64,000 nucleotides of DNA from Bradyrhizobium sp. DOA9 (GTDB taxonomy: Bacteria; Pseudomonadota; Alphaproteobacteria; Rhizobiales; Xanthobacteraceae). This document shows positions 16,943-25,543 of the stretch, piece by piece. The stretch lies in NCBI RefSeq assembly GCF_000617845.2, contig NZ_DF820426.1, positions 248,001 through 312,000 on the forward strand, given 5' to 3'. The notes under the pieces are model-generated. The model made no database searches. It was not told the DNA's origin and worked only from the letters and a program-made list of their open reading frames with translations. Both the position numbers and the translations under genes were made by a program. Numbering within the stretch: the stretch's first letter is position 1; each line of letters opens with the position of its first letter.

Positions 16943-18457
16943 ATGACCGTTCAGACCATCCGGCAAAAGCCCCCGCACCCAGCCGGCCTCGCGGCCCAGC
17001 ATTTACAAGCCCTGCGCCGCCGCGACTTCCTCACGGGGGCCGCACTCATCAATGGCCGGTGGATCTCGGGAAATGAGCGAGATCTTGTCGTTGACCCTGC
17101 CACCGGAGAAGGGATTGCGGAGGTTGCTCGCTGTGGCGCCTCCGACATAGCTACGGCAATGGCGGCAGCTGAACGGGCGTTTCCCTCTTGGCGCAATCTC
17201 TTGCCGGCCGAAAGAGGAGCAATCTTGAGAGCCTGGGCCCGGTTGATGCGCGAGCACACCGACGAGCTCGCAATCATCGTGACGAGCGAACAAGGCAAAC
17301 CTCTCGCTGAAGCCCGCGACGAAATCGCCTATGGCGCTGGCTTTCTGGACTGGTTCGCGGCCGAGGGCGAGCGCGCCTATGGAGAGACCATTCCAAGCCA
17401 TAAGAGGGATAGTCTGCTTCAGGTGCGAATGCAGCCAATAGGGATCACGGCGGCAGTGACGCCTTGGAATTTCCCTGTGGCGATGATTACCCGCAAAGCA
17501 GGGGCTGCTCTTGCTGCCGGTTGTCCAATTATTGTGAAGCCCGCACCCGAGACCCCGCTATCGGCGCTGGCCCTGGCCAGGCTCGCCGAACAGGCGGGAT
17601 GCCCGCCAGGCGTGTTTCAAGTGCTCGTTGGTGATCCGGTCGAGCTTTCGAAGCCGCTTTTGGATGATACCAGAATACGGGCCCTTTCGTTCACAGGGTC
17701 TACTGAAGTTGGCCGCCTTCTTCTCAGGGGTGCGGCCGAGAGTGTCAAGAAGGTGTCCCTCGAACTGGGCGGCCATGCCCCTTTCCTGGTCTTCGATGAC
17801 GTTGACATCGATAAGGCGGTCAGGGGTGCGATGGCTGCAAAGTTTGCGACATCCGGCCAGGATTGCTTGGCTGCCAATCGCATCTATGTGCAACGCGGGA
17901 TCTACAGCGCGTTCGTTGAAACGTTCGCTGCTGCGATGACTCGGCTGAAGGTCGGGCATGGCCTGGAACCTGCGACGGATATCGGGCCCATGACCAAACT
18001 GTCGGTCGCCCAAAAGTGCAGATCTCAAATCGACGATGCGACAAAGAAGGGAGCTCGCGCGATCTGCGCAAAGCATGACCCGAGCTTGGGCCTCAACTTC
18101 GTGCCCCCAACGCTGCTGCACGACGTCACCGACGATATGCTGATCGCGCGCGAAGAGACCTTCGGACCGGTTGCCGCCCTGATTCCCTTCGATTCGGAAG
18201 ACGAGGTCATCACCCGCGCGAACAACAATGAAATGGGGCTTGCTGGATACGTTTATACCGACAGTCTGCGCAGGGCGATGCGACTCTCAGAACGGCTCGA
18301 GTGCGGCATGGTCGCCGTCAATACACCTTCGTTCACCGGGCCACCCATCCCGTTCGGAGGGTGGAAGCAATCGGGGTTAGGGCGTGAAGGATCTCGCCAC
18401 GGCCTCTCTGAATACATGGAACTTAAATACGTCTGCATCGGTGATCTGGCGGCTTAG
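16943..18457 (+). CDS. NAD(P)-dependent aldehyde dehydrogenase, succinate-semialdehyde type
   Basis: A 504-residue aldehyde dehydrogenase. It has the GabD-like opening ALINGRWISGNERDLVVDPATGEGIAEVA, the cofactor-site TPWNFPVAMITRKAGAALAAGC, SFTGSTEVGRLL, the general base Glu in LELGGHAPFLVFDDVDID and the catalytic Cys in SGQDCLAANRIYV. It ends with the usual PFGGWKQSGLGREGSRHGLSEYMELKYVC. Succinate-semialdehyde dehydrogenases normally read GQTCVCANR at the active site, so the DCLAANR variant leaves the exact aldehyde open; the neighbour suggests the semialdehyde made by an omega-aminotransferase. It sits 12 bp before that gene in an operon and is likely regulated by the divergent Lrp protein. 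Confidence 0.9.
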   Translation: MTVQTIRQKPPHPAGLAAQHLQALRRRDFLTGAALINGRWISGNERDLVVDPATGEGIAEVARCGASDIATAMAAAERAFPSWRNLLPAERGAILRAWARLMREHTDELAIIVTSEQGKPLAEARDEIAYGAGFLDWFAAEGERAYGETIPSHKRDSLLQVRMQPIGITAAVTPWNFPVAMITRKAGAALAAGCPIIVKPAPETPLSALALARLAEQAGCPPGVFQVLVGDPVELSKPLLDDTRIRALSFTGSTEVGRLLLRGAAESVKKVSLELGGHAPFLVFDDVDIDKAVRGAMAAKFATSGQDCLAANRIYVQRGIYSAFVETFAAAMTRLKVGHGLEPATDIGPMTKLSVAQKCRSQIDDATKKGARAICAKHDPSLGLNFVPPTLLHDVTDDMLIAREETFGPVAALIPFDSEDEVITRANNNEMGLAGYVYTDSLRRAMRLSERLECGMVAVNTPSFTGPPIPFGGWKQSGLGREGSRHGLSEYMELKYVCIGDLAA

Positions 18458-18469
18458 GAGAACAACAAA

Positions 18470-19870
18470 ATGGTCGACATCAAGACGATAGCTGAACGAG
18501 ATCGCTCGAGTGTGCTGCATCCCTTTACTCAGCTAAAGGATTTCGCCGCAGGAAAACTGGGTGATCCCACCATTGTCACCGGCGGCAAGGGCATTCGTAT
18601 CACTGACGCTGAAGGGCGCAGCTACATCGATGGGTTCGCCGGCCTTTACTGCGTCAACATCGGCTATGGCCGGACTGAGGTCGCTGAGGCGATCGCGCGT
18701 CAAGCCTACAATTTGGCGTATTACCACAGCTATGCGGCGCACACGACCGAGGAGCTCGCCACACTCTCAGATCGCCTCGTGCGAATGGCCCCAGGCAAAC
18801 CCAGCAAGGTCTTCTTCGGGTTGTCCGGATCAGACGCCAACGAGACCCAGGCAAAGCTTGTTTGGTACTACAACAATCTTCGGGGACAGCCGAAAAAGAA
18901 GAAGATTATCTCGCGCGAGCGAGGCTACCACGGCTGCTCGGTCATCTCGGGCTCGATGACTGGCATGTCGTTCTATCATGATCACATGGACCTTCCTTTC
19001 CCTGGTATCCTGCATACGGGTTCGCCGCATCATTACTGGGGCGCCGAGCCAGGCGAAGCAGAAGGGGACTTTTCACGGCGGCGAGCGGCCGAGCTCGAAC
19101 AGCTGATCCTGCGGGAAGGGCCCGAGACAATTGGTGCATTCATCGCAGAACCTGTGCTAGGCACTGGAGGTATCACACCGCCGCCATCAGGCTACTGGCA
19201 GGCAATCCAGGCCGTCCTGAAGCAGTATGACATCCTGCTCATTGCCGATGAGGTTATCTGCGGCTTTGGGCGGACGGGCGCCGACTTTGGCAGCACGCTC
19301 TATGGCATGGAACCAGACCTTGTCACCGTCGCAAAAGGGCTGACGTCCGGCTACATGCCGCTCTCGGGCGCCATTGTTGGTGAGAAGGTTTATAAAGTGA
19401 TGGAAGATGCGGCTGACCGCGTCGGGGCTTTCTCGCATGGTTATACGTACTCGGGTCATCCGATCGCCGCCGCTGCGGCGAATGCGGTCCTGGATATCGT
19501 CGAAAAGGAGCAGCTGAGTAATCGGGCCAAGGTCGTCGGCGCGCACTTCCAAAAGCGTTTGAACGAGCGTTTCGCACAGCTTGAGATTGTCGGCGAGGTT
19601 CGAGGTGTAGGGCTGCTGGGAGCGGTCGAATTCGTGGCAGATCGGCAGACGAAGCGACGCTTTGATGCGAACCTCAAAGTCGGCGCCCGGATTTCGAAGA
19701 CTGCGCGCGACCGCGGGTTGATTGCTCGAGCGATGCCCCATGGAGACATCCTAGGATTTGCACCGCCTCTCGTTGTCTCAGAAACTGAGATCGACGAGAT
19801 CGTCGATCTTGCGTATCGTGCCACCAAACAAGTCATGGATGAACTCGCCAGGGAGTCACTGAGACTCTAG
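18470..19870 (+). CDS. Class III (omega-type) aminotransferase
   Basis: A 466-residue PLP-dependent class III aminotransferase. Features are the N-terminal LHPFTQLKDFAAGK, the GLSGSDANETQAKLVWYYNN cofactor phosphate region, RGYHGCSVISGSMTGM, the Asp in LLIADEVICGFGRTGADFGSTLYGMEPD and the PLP lysine in VTVAKGLTSGYMPLSG. This is the type using pyruvate or 2-oxoglutarate with terminal amines such as GABA, beta-alanine or putrescine-derived substrates. Together with the preceding semialdehyde dehydrogenase it forms a two-step path from an omega-amino acid to a dicarboxylate. If pyruvate is the acceptor, the alanine made would feed the nearby ald. The exact donor is not determined. Confidence 0.9.
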   Translation: MVDIKTIAERDRSSVLHPFTQLKDFAAGKLGDPTIVTGGKGIRITDAEGRSYIDGFAGLYCVNIGYGRTEVAEAIARQAYNLAYYHSYAAHTTEELATLSDRLVRMAPGKPSKVFFGLSGSDANETQAKLVWYYNNLRGQPKKKKIISRERGYHGCSVISGSMTGMSFYHDHMDLPFPGILHTGSPHHYWGAEPGEAEGDFSRRRAAELEQLILREGPETIGAFIAEPVLGTGGITPPPSGYWQAIQAVLKQYDILLIADEVICGFGRTGADFGSTLYGMEPDLVTVAKGLTSGYMPLSGAIVGEKVYKVMEDAADRVGAFSHGYTYSGHPIAAAAANAVLDIVEKEQLSNRAKVVGAHFQKRLNERFAQLEIVGEVRGVGLLGAVEFVADRQTKRRFDANLKVGARISKTARDRGLIARAMPHGDILGFAPPLVVSETEIDEIVDLAYRATKQVMDELARESLRL

Positions 19871-20262
19871 GCAATCCGCGATTGTTTATGGACGGCGGCA
19901 CACTACCATATCCTCTTGACCAGTGATGGTCAGGTCTAAACACTCTGCCTAGATGCGTTGCAATCGAGAGTTTTCGAGGTGAGTGGCTGCCACTGATTTT
20001 CGGTCGGAGGCGCGCTTCGCACGTAATCTGCCGAGATCTGCAGGAAACGCGACAACACGACAGCTGTCTCGGACGTCGGGACTACGCGCGTTCCCGATGC
20101 TGGCGCTTTGTGCTCGTTGGGAGTCGCGCTGCTGAGCAACACTCGCCGGTTCACCTTTTGCGATCGCGGGGCTTTCGTCTCGTCATTCTAATACAGAGAT
20201 CGTCAGGTGCGTCGCTGGCGTCAAAGCGACCTCTCACCATCATCACATGAGGACTACTAGCG
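19871..20262. other. Intergenic region upstream of glutamate dehydrogenase gene
   Basis: About 390 bp with no recognisable protein feature. It probably carries the promoter of the downstream dehydrogenase gene; no operator could be identified. Confidence 0.4.
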
Positions 20263-21591
20263 ATGTCGCTAATAGCGAAGACTTCACGTATCCGAACGGC
20301 TCCCATTCGAACTCCTGCGGCCGGGGAATTGTCATTCGTCGACTATTCTGATGCGGACGCGTGGCTTAGCTACCTTGCGCAAGTAGATCGAACGACGCCT
20401 TTTCTTGGATCGCTCGTTCGTTGGGTCGAAACCCTTAAGCGGCCCAAGCGTGCTGTCGTAGTCGACGTCCCTATTCAGCGCGACGACGGCACGATCGATC
20501 ATTTTGAAGGGTATAGGGTACATCATAATACTAGCCGCGGACCGGCCAAAGGCGGAATTCGCTTTCATCAGGATGCAACCCTGTCGGAAGTGATGGCGCT
20601 TGCTGCCTGGATGACGATCAAGAATGCCGTAGTCGGTCTACCATACGGCGGCGGCAAGGGGGCGGTGAGGGTGGACCCTGCAAAGCTTTCTCGCACAGAA
20701 CTTGAGCGGCTCACCCGCCGATATACGATCGAAATCGCAAACATTATCGGCCCAGATAGGGATATACCCGCACCAGACGTGAATACTAACGCGCAAGTAA
20801 TGGCCTGGATGATGGATGCATATGCCCTAACAAAAGGACAAGTGGTTAGTGGCGTAGTCACAGGAAAGCCCATCGAGCTAGGGGGCTCCCTTGGCCGAAA
20901 GGATGCCACGGGTGAGGGTGTCTATATCGCCGCTCGAGAAATTACTGCTCGGCTGGGCCAAGGTCTCGATAATCAGAAAATTGCGATCCAAGGTTTTGGG
21001 AATGTAGGTAGCGCGGCGGCTCGTAGCTTCGCTCAAGCCGGTGCTCGGATTGTCGCGGTTCAGGACATCGACGGTGCGCTTTTTTGCGAAGACGGTCTCG
21101 ATGTCGAACTTCTGTCTCGGCATAAAGCTAACTCGGGATCAATTCTTGGATCAGGAACTGGTACTGAAATTACACGCGAACAATTCTGGCTCGCAGATAT
21201 AGACATTCTCGTCCCCGCTGCCATCGAAGGGCAGATTACCGCCAACATCGCACGCACTATCGAAGCAAAACTCGTCGTCGAGGGTGCAAACGGGCCCACC
21301 ACACCAGAGGCGGATGCAATCCTGACGGAAAGAGGCGTCACCGTTGTTCCTGACGTGCTTGCAAATGCAGGAGGGGTAATCGTCTCGTACTTCGAATGGG
21401 TGCAGGACCATTCTTCCTACTTCTGGCGAGAGGCCGAGGTCCGGCACAAGCTCGGCCAAATGCTTACGGACGCCTGCGACGCCGTATGGCGTGCGCACCT
21501 CGAACATGGTGTCACTCTCCGCGATGCAGCATATATCTTAGGATGCCGCCGCGTCTTAGAAGCCCGAGAACAACGAGGACTGTATTTGTAA
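20263..21591 (+). CDS. Glu/Leu/Phe/Val-family dehydrogenase, probable glutamate dehydrogenase
   Basis: A 442-residue amino-acid dehydrogenase, full length for hexameric GDH enzymes that interconvert glutamate and 2-oxoglutarate plus ammonium. It shows VPIQRDDGTIDHFEGYRVHHNTSRGPAKGGIRFHQD (substrate lysine), MTIKNAVVGLPYGGGKGAV (catalytic Lys region), GPDRDIPAPDVNTN, the Rossmann motif IQGFGNVGSAAA (about residue 237) and EGANGPTTPEAD. Codon use is visibly less GC-biased than in the preceding two genes (ATA, AAT, CTA are common), suggesting a separate origin. It would regenerate the 2-oxoglutarate amino acceptor for the aminotransferase. Start ATG 20263 gives the family length. Confidence 0.88.
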   Translation: MSLIAKTSRIRTAPIRTPAAGELSFVDYSDADAWLSYLAQVDRTTPFLGSLVRWVETLKRPKRAVVVDVPIQRDDGTIDHFEGYRVHHNTSRGPAKGGIRFHQDATLSEVMALAAWMTIKNAVVGLPYGGGKGAVRVDPAKLSRTELERLTRRYTIEIANIIGPDRDIPAPDVNTNAQVMAWMMDAYALTKGQVVSGVVTGKPIELGGSLGRKDATGEGVYIAAREITARLGQGLDNQKIAIQGFGNVGSAAARSFAQAGARIVAVQDIDGALFCEDGLDVELLSRHKANSGSILGSGTGTEITREQFWLADIDILVPAAIEGQITANIARTIEAKLVVEGANGPTTPEADAILTERGVTVVPDVLANAGGVIVSYFEWVQDHSSYFWREAEVRHKLGQMLTDACDAVWRAHLEHGVTLRDAAYILGCRRVLEAREQRGLYL

Positions 21592-21701
21592 TAGGCCGTA
21601 TTGCGATGGAAGACCTTTGTTGAGAGAGCGTAATTCCGGCGTGTGAGTGGCGGAGTAATTCTCCCCACTTATGGCATTTGAAAATTCCCCAGTTTTCGTG
21701 A

Positions 21702-21739
21702 CGGCCGACCGTCCAGGGCATGCCCTGGACGGTCGGCCG
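21702..21739. repeat. 38-bp perfect palindrome upstream of istA
   Basis: CGGCCGACCGTCCAGGGCA is followed directly by its exact reverse complement, with no spacer. It lies between the left end of the IS21 element and the istA start. It could form a cruciform or a strong RNA hairpin that shields istA from outside transcription; this role is inferred. Confidence 0.85.
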
Positions 21740-21787
21740 GCGCGCCGAATCGCCGACGTTCCTCCTGCAGGCGGAAAGGAGGGCGCG

Positions 21788-23047
21788 GTGCTCAAACTTG
21801 GGGAACTTGTCATGATCCTGGATTTGCATCGTCAAGGTCTGTCGGTCAGCGCTATCGCCCGGCAACTTGGTGTCGACCGAAAGACGGTCAGGGCCTACCT
21901 CGCTAAAGGATTGGAGCCGCCGGTCTACAAAAAGCGAGCGGCGCGGCCCGGAATTGTCGACCACTTCGAAGCTTATTTGCGTGAGCGGCTGGCTGCCTAT
22001 CCTGCGCTCACGGCCGTGCGGCTGTGGCGTGAGCTCAAGGAACGCGGCTTCGTCGGCGGCTACAGCATCGTACGCGATCGCGTGCGCGAGCTGCGGCCTG
22101 CCCAGCCGGCAACCTTTGAAGTTCGTTTTGAAACTCCAGCAGGTGAGCAGGCGCAAGTCGACTTCGCCAGGTTCGAGGTCGAGTTTATCGACGAGCCAGG
22201 GGTCAAGCGCATCGTCTGGCTATTCTCGATGGTGCTCGGCTACTCACGCCTGATCTGGGCGCGGTTCGTTGTCCATCAGGATCTGCAAACAGTCCTTCGC
22301 TGCCATATCGCCGCTCTGGAAGCGATTGGCGGCGCTCCGCGCGAGATCCTCTACGACCGCATGAAGACCGCTGTCCTTGGCGAAAACGCCGAGGGGCTCG
22401 TGGTCTACAACCGCGCGCTGGTCGATCTCGCTCGCCATTATGGCTTCCAGCCGCGCGCCTGCCGGCCTTATCGGCCCAAGACAAAAGGCAAGGTCGAGCG
22501 GCCGTTCCGCTACATCCGCGAGGACTTCTTCCTCGGCGGGGTCTTCCGCAATCTGGACGACCTCAACGGCCGGCTCCGCCATTGGCTGGATACCGTCGCC
22601 AATCCGCGGGTGCATGCCACGACCCATCGGGTCGTCAACGAGGCCTTCGCCGAGGAAAAGGCGGCACTGCAAGCCTTGCCGAGCGCGCCCTATCGGGCGG
22701 TGTTGCATCTGGAGCGACGGGCCTCCCACGAAGGCATGGTGAGCGTCGGCGGCAATCTGTATAGCGTGCCTGATACGACGCGGCGGCGGGTCTTCGACGT
22801 CCATGTCCTCGCTGACGAAATCCGCATCTTCGAGGGCAGCGTGCTGGTGGCAAGTCATGCCCCGCTCGAAGGTCGAGGCCAGAAGCGGCTCGATCCGGCG
22901 CATCGCAAGCTCGCCAGCTTCGGCCGACGCCGTCCAGGCAGTGAAGAACCCGTCACCCTCACGCGCGCCGGTGACCACGCCGTTCGTCGCTCGCTTGACT
23001 TCTACGCGGCCGTTGGCCGCCGGCTGGCAGCCCAGGAGGTCGTATGA
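21788..23047 (+). CDS. istA: IS21-family transposase IstA
   Basis: A 419-residue transposase read from GTG 21788, which is preceded by AAGGAGGG. In order it has a helix-turn-helix (LDLHRQGLSVSAIARQLGVDRKTVRAYL), the DDE integrase core with Asp in QVDFARFEVEF, Asp in ILYDRMKTAVLG and Glu in KGKVERPFRYIRE, and a C-terminal Mu-type domain. The open frame runs on upstream to 21671, but that part spans the terminal repeat and palindrome and is unlikely to be coding. The gene is intact and overlaps istB by four bases. Confidence 0.92.
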   Translation: MLKLGELVMILDLHRQGLSVSAIARQLGVDRKTVRAYLAKGLEPPVYKKRAARPGIVDHFEAYLRERLAAYPALTAVRLWRELKERGFVGGYSIVRDRVRELRPAQPATFEVRFETPAGEQAQVDFARFEVEFIDEPGVKRIVWLFSMVLGYSRLIWARFVVHQDLQTVLRCHIAALEAIGGAPREILYDRMKTAVLGENAEGLVVYNRALVDLARHYGFQPRACRPYRPKTKGKVERPFRYIREDFFLGGVFRNLDDLNGRLRHWLDTVANPRVHATTHRVVNEAFAEEKAALQALPSAPYRAVLHLERRASHEGMVSVGGNLYSVPDTTRRRVFDVHVLADEIRIFEGSVLVASHAPLEGRGQKRLDPAHRKLASFGRRRPGSEEPVTLTRAGDHAVRRSLDFYAAVGRRLAAQEVV

Positions 23048-23907
23048 TGAGTGCTTCCTCCGTCATCGAGCGCGTCAAGACCAACCTGGTCAGTCTGAAG
23101 ATGCCGCGCGCCCTGGAAATCCTCGACATCACCCTGCGCGGCCTCGAACGCGGCGAAATTAGCGCCCTCGATGCCATCGACGCCTTGCTCACCGAAGAAC
23201 TCACGATGCGCGAGAACCGTCGCATCAAAATGGCGGTTCAAATGGCCAAGTTGTCGGCCATCAAGACGCTCGCCGGCTTCGACTTCGCCTTCCAACCCTC
23301 GCTCGACAAAAACCGCGTCCTGGCGCTCGCCGGATTGCAGTTCATTAGCCGGGCCGAGGCCGTCCATCTCATCGGGCCACCAGGAACCGGCAAGACCCAT
23401 TTGAGCCTCGCTCTCGGCGTGGAGGCCGTCAAGGCAGGGCGCAGCGTCTACTTCAGCTCCTTCGCCGATATCGTCGCCTCGCTTGCCAAGGCCGAACGTG
23501 ACGGCGCTCTGCGCGAGCGGATCCGCTACTACTGCCGGTTCGCGCTGCTCATCGTAGATGAAATCGGCTACCTCCCGGTCACTCCCGGTGGCGGCAATTT
23601 GTTCTTCCAGCTCGTCAACGCCCGATATGAAAAAGGCGCCATGATCCTAACCTCGAACCGCGGCTTCGCCGAGTGGGGAGAGATCTTCGGCGATTCCGTC
23701 GTCGCTACCGCGCTGCTCGATCGCCTGCTTCACCACGCCGTCGTCATCCAAATCGAGGGCTCGAGCTACCGCCTACGCGAACATGCTGATCTCGTCCCCG
23801 AGACTATCCGACACAAAACGCATGCAACCACGAACCCCATTCCCCCGACCCTGAAACGCCGGGGCCGGCCATCAAAAGACGGAGGTGCTGATCACGTCGA
23901 CGGCTGA
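23044..23907 (+). CDS. istB: IS21-family helper ATPase IstB
   Basis: A 287-residue AAA+ ATPase that selects target DNA together with IstA. The Walker A motif is GPPGTGKTHLSLAL (about residues 115-128), Walker B is ALLIVDEIGYLP, and the MILTSNRGFAEWGEIFGDSVVATALLDRLLHHAVVIQIEGSSYR block is typical of IstB. The start overlaps the istA stop (ATGATG/TGA), so it is coupled. The last 40 residues are a proline/lysine-rich tail. Confidence 0.93.
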   Translation: MMSASSVIERVKTNLVSLKMPRALEILDITLRGLERGEISALDAIDALLTEELTMRENRRIKMAVQMAKLSAIKTLAGFDFAFQPSLDKNRVLALAGLQFISRAEAVHLIGPPGTGKTHLSLALGVEAVKAGRSVYFSSFADIVASLAKAERDGALRERIRYYCRFALLIVDEIGYLPVTPGGGNLFFQLVNARYEKGAMILTSNRGFAEWGEIFGDSVVATALLDRLLHHAVVIQIEGSSYRLREHADLVPETIRHKTHATTNPIPPTLKRRGRPSKDGGADHVDG

Positions 23908-24049
23908 TCGTTATCCCGCCAACTGGGGAATTTTGCGGCGCCACTTCTGAGGAGATTCCGTGTGCCGTTGACACGGCGCTCTGGCCTTCGCCTGAACGCC
24001 GGAATTCGAGGAGATCGCGCTGGGCATCTCCCGCACGTTTTCCAGTCGT

Positions 24050-25305
24050 CCGTTAAGAAGCCAGATTGAGCTTGTTCGAGCATGCGAGTGTCCGCCAAAG
24101 CAATTCCGTTAACAAGCCCAAGAGCTCTCTGCGCCAGGCGAGGATGCGCCGAAAGTTGTGTCCGCCGGCTGAGAGGATCACGTTTGCCAGCGTGGAATTT
24201 GAGGTAGCAGCGGCCAAGTTTGGCCTTCATGTGTCCGATGATGGGCTCGATGGCGGCGGCCGCGCAGCTCAAGTTTGATGGCAGCGAAGACGCCGCGCTT
24301 CTGGCGGAGGGTGAAGACTCGCGGGAATTTCGCGCGTCGTGGCAGCGAAAACCCTTATCGACATAGGCCCGCTCAATCGGACGCTGCGGTAGATGACGTC
24401 CCGCAAGGTGTGGCCGTCGTAGGGGGATTACCAGGCAGCGCCCGGACATCCAGCACGAACAAGCCGCGGAGAGCGAGGCTGTTATTGGGTGACGATAGAG
24501 GCCTTCACCCCGAACTCGTAAGGGACGGGGGCCTTGCCCTAGCCGATGCACTCCACCTCCGGGGCATGGAAGGAACAAAGCTTCCAGTCGCGCTGGCGCT
24601 GCTGTTGTGAGCGGATCTGGCTGGCTCGGCTGAGAGGAGGTGCAAACGCTTCCTCCAGCGCTGGCTGGCCCTCGATCTTGCGGCGGATGCCGCCTGAACT
24701 GTTTGGCATGGGCGTAGCGGGCAGCCATCATCGCCGCGGCCTTGGCCGCGCGACAATAGGATTGCCGCAGGCTGACGCCGTGCCGTCTGGCCACGCGGTT
24801 CAGCCCCCTGATCCTGGCTTGGCATCGATCGGAAAGGTGATGGCCTCAGCTGCACCGTGGCGTCGACCGCGACGTGCTCGAGGTCCCGGCCGCGCAACGC
24901 GCCGGGCTCGTGCGCCACTCGCAGGCTCTCGGCCAGCAGCAGTTCCAGCTTGTCGCCGAGCCGCTTGCGCCGGTGGCTCAGGTCGGAATGCCCGTGTGGA
25001 AAAGCGTTCTGGAAGAACTCTTTCCCGGTGAATAACTGGAAATAGCGGTCGTGGACCCAGCGTTCGCACACGCCCTCATCGCATAGCCCGTAAATGTGCT
25101 TGAGCAGCGGAAGCCCGATCATGAAGCGCGTCTCGATCCCGGGCCGGCCGTTCTCGGTGTGGGGCGGAGCGACCTCGCCGTCGATCCAGTCCCAATCGAT
25201 CTTGCCGGCCAGCGCAACCAGCTCGTGCTTCATGTTGATGATCTGGTCCGGCCGCGACCAGAACAGGTCATTCCATCGCGTCGTCTTGTGCTTCTTCGGC
25301 CGCAT
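24050..25305 (-). pseudogene. IS5-family transposase remnant
   Basis: From ATG 25305 the minus strand reads MRPKKHKTT...DQIINMKHELVALAGKIDWDWIDGEVAP, then LLKHIYGLCDEGVCERWVHDRYFQLFTG and SDLSHRRKRLGDKLELLLAES. This is the common rhizobial IS5-type transposase up to DLEHVAVDATVQ (first catalytic Asp). After about 24850 the frame shifts; pieces such as MARRHGVSLRQSYCRAAKAAAMMAARYAHAKQF, RAYVDKGFRCHDA and AAAIEPIIGHMKAKLGRCYLK (catalytic Glu region) appear in other frames. Several indels are present and no functional product is possible. The IS21 copy A ends immediately to its left. Confidence 0.85.
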
Positions 25306-25543
25306 CGTCCCCTCCGATGCGTCAAGGAATCATGATCCGCCGCAAAAGGGAATGCGCAAACGAATTTGCGGGGTTCGGCGGCGCAACACCCCAAATCCCT
25401 GCAATCTCAAACGGCCCTAGATCGGAAAAGCAGACTCCCGCTCAATCGCTTAGAGCCTTGTTCGCGAGAGACTTTCCACAGCCGTGTCGGCAAGGCGTGA
25501 CGGCCCGTGCCGATCCGACAAAGATTTCGCACACGGATACATC

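Larger units (their letters stand above)
21672..23943 (+). mobile_element. Complete IS21-family element (copy A)
   Basis: It carries intact istA and istB and terminal sequences that match in inverted orientation: left TGGCATTTGAAAATTCCCCAG, right (outward) TGGCGCCGCAAAATTCCCCAG. Related AATTCTCC and AATTCCGG motifs lie further out on both sides (left about 21630-21660, right about 23950-24015), so the true ends may be somewhat wider; IS21 elements have multiple end repeats. No clean target duplication was found. A 38-bp perfect palindrome lies just inside the left end. Confidence 0.85.

Noticed and set aside
23944..24020. Target-site duplication of IS21 copy A
   Set aside because: No matching short repeat was found at plausible ends; the end limits themselves remain uncertain.
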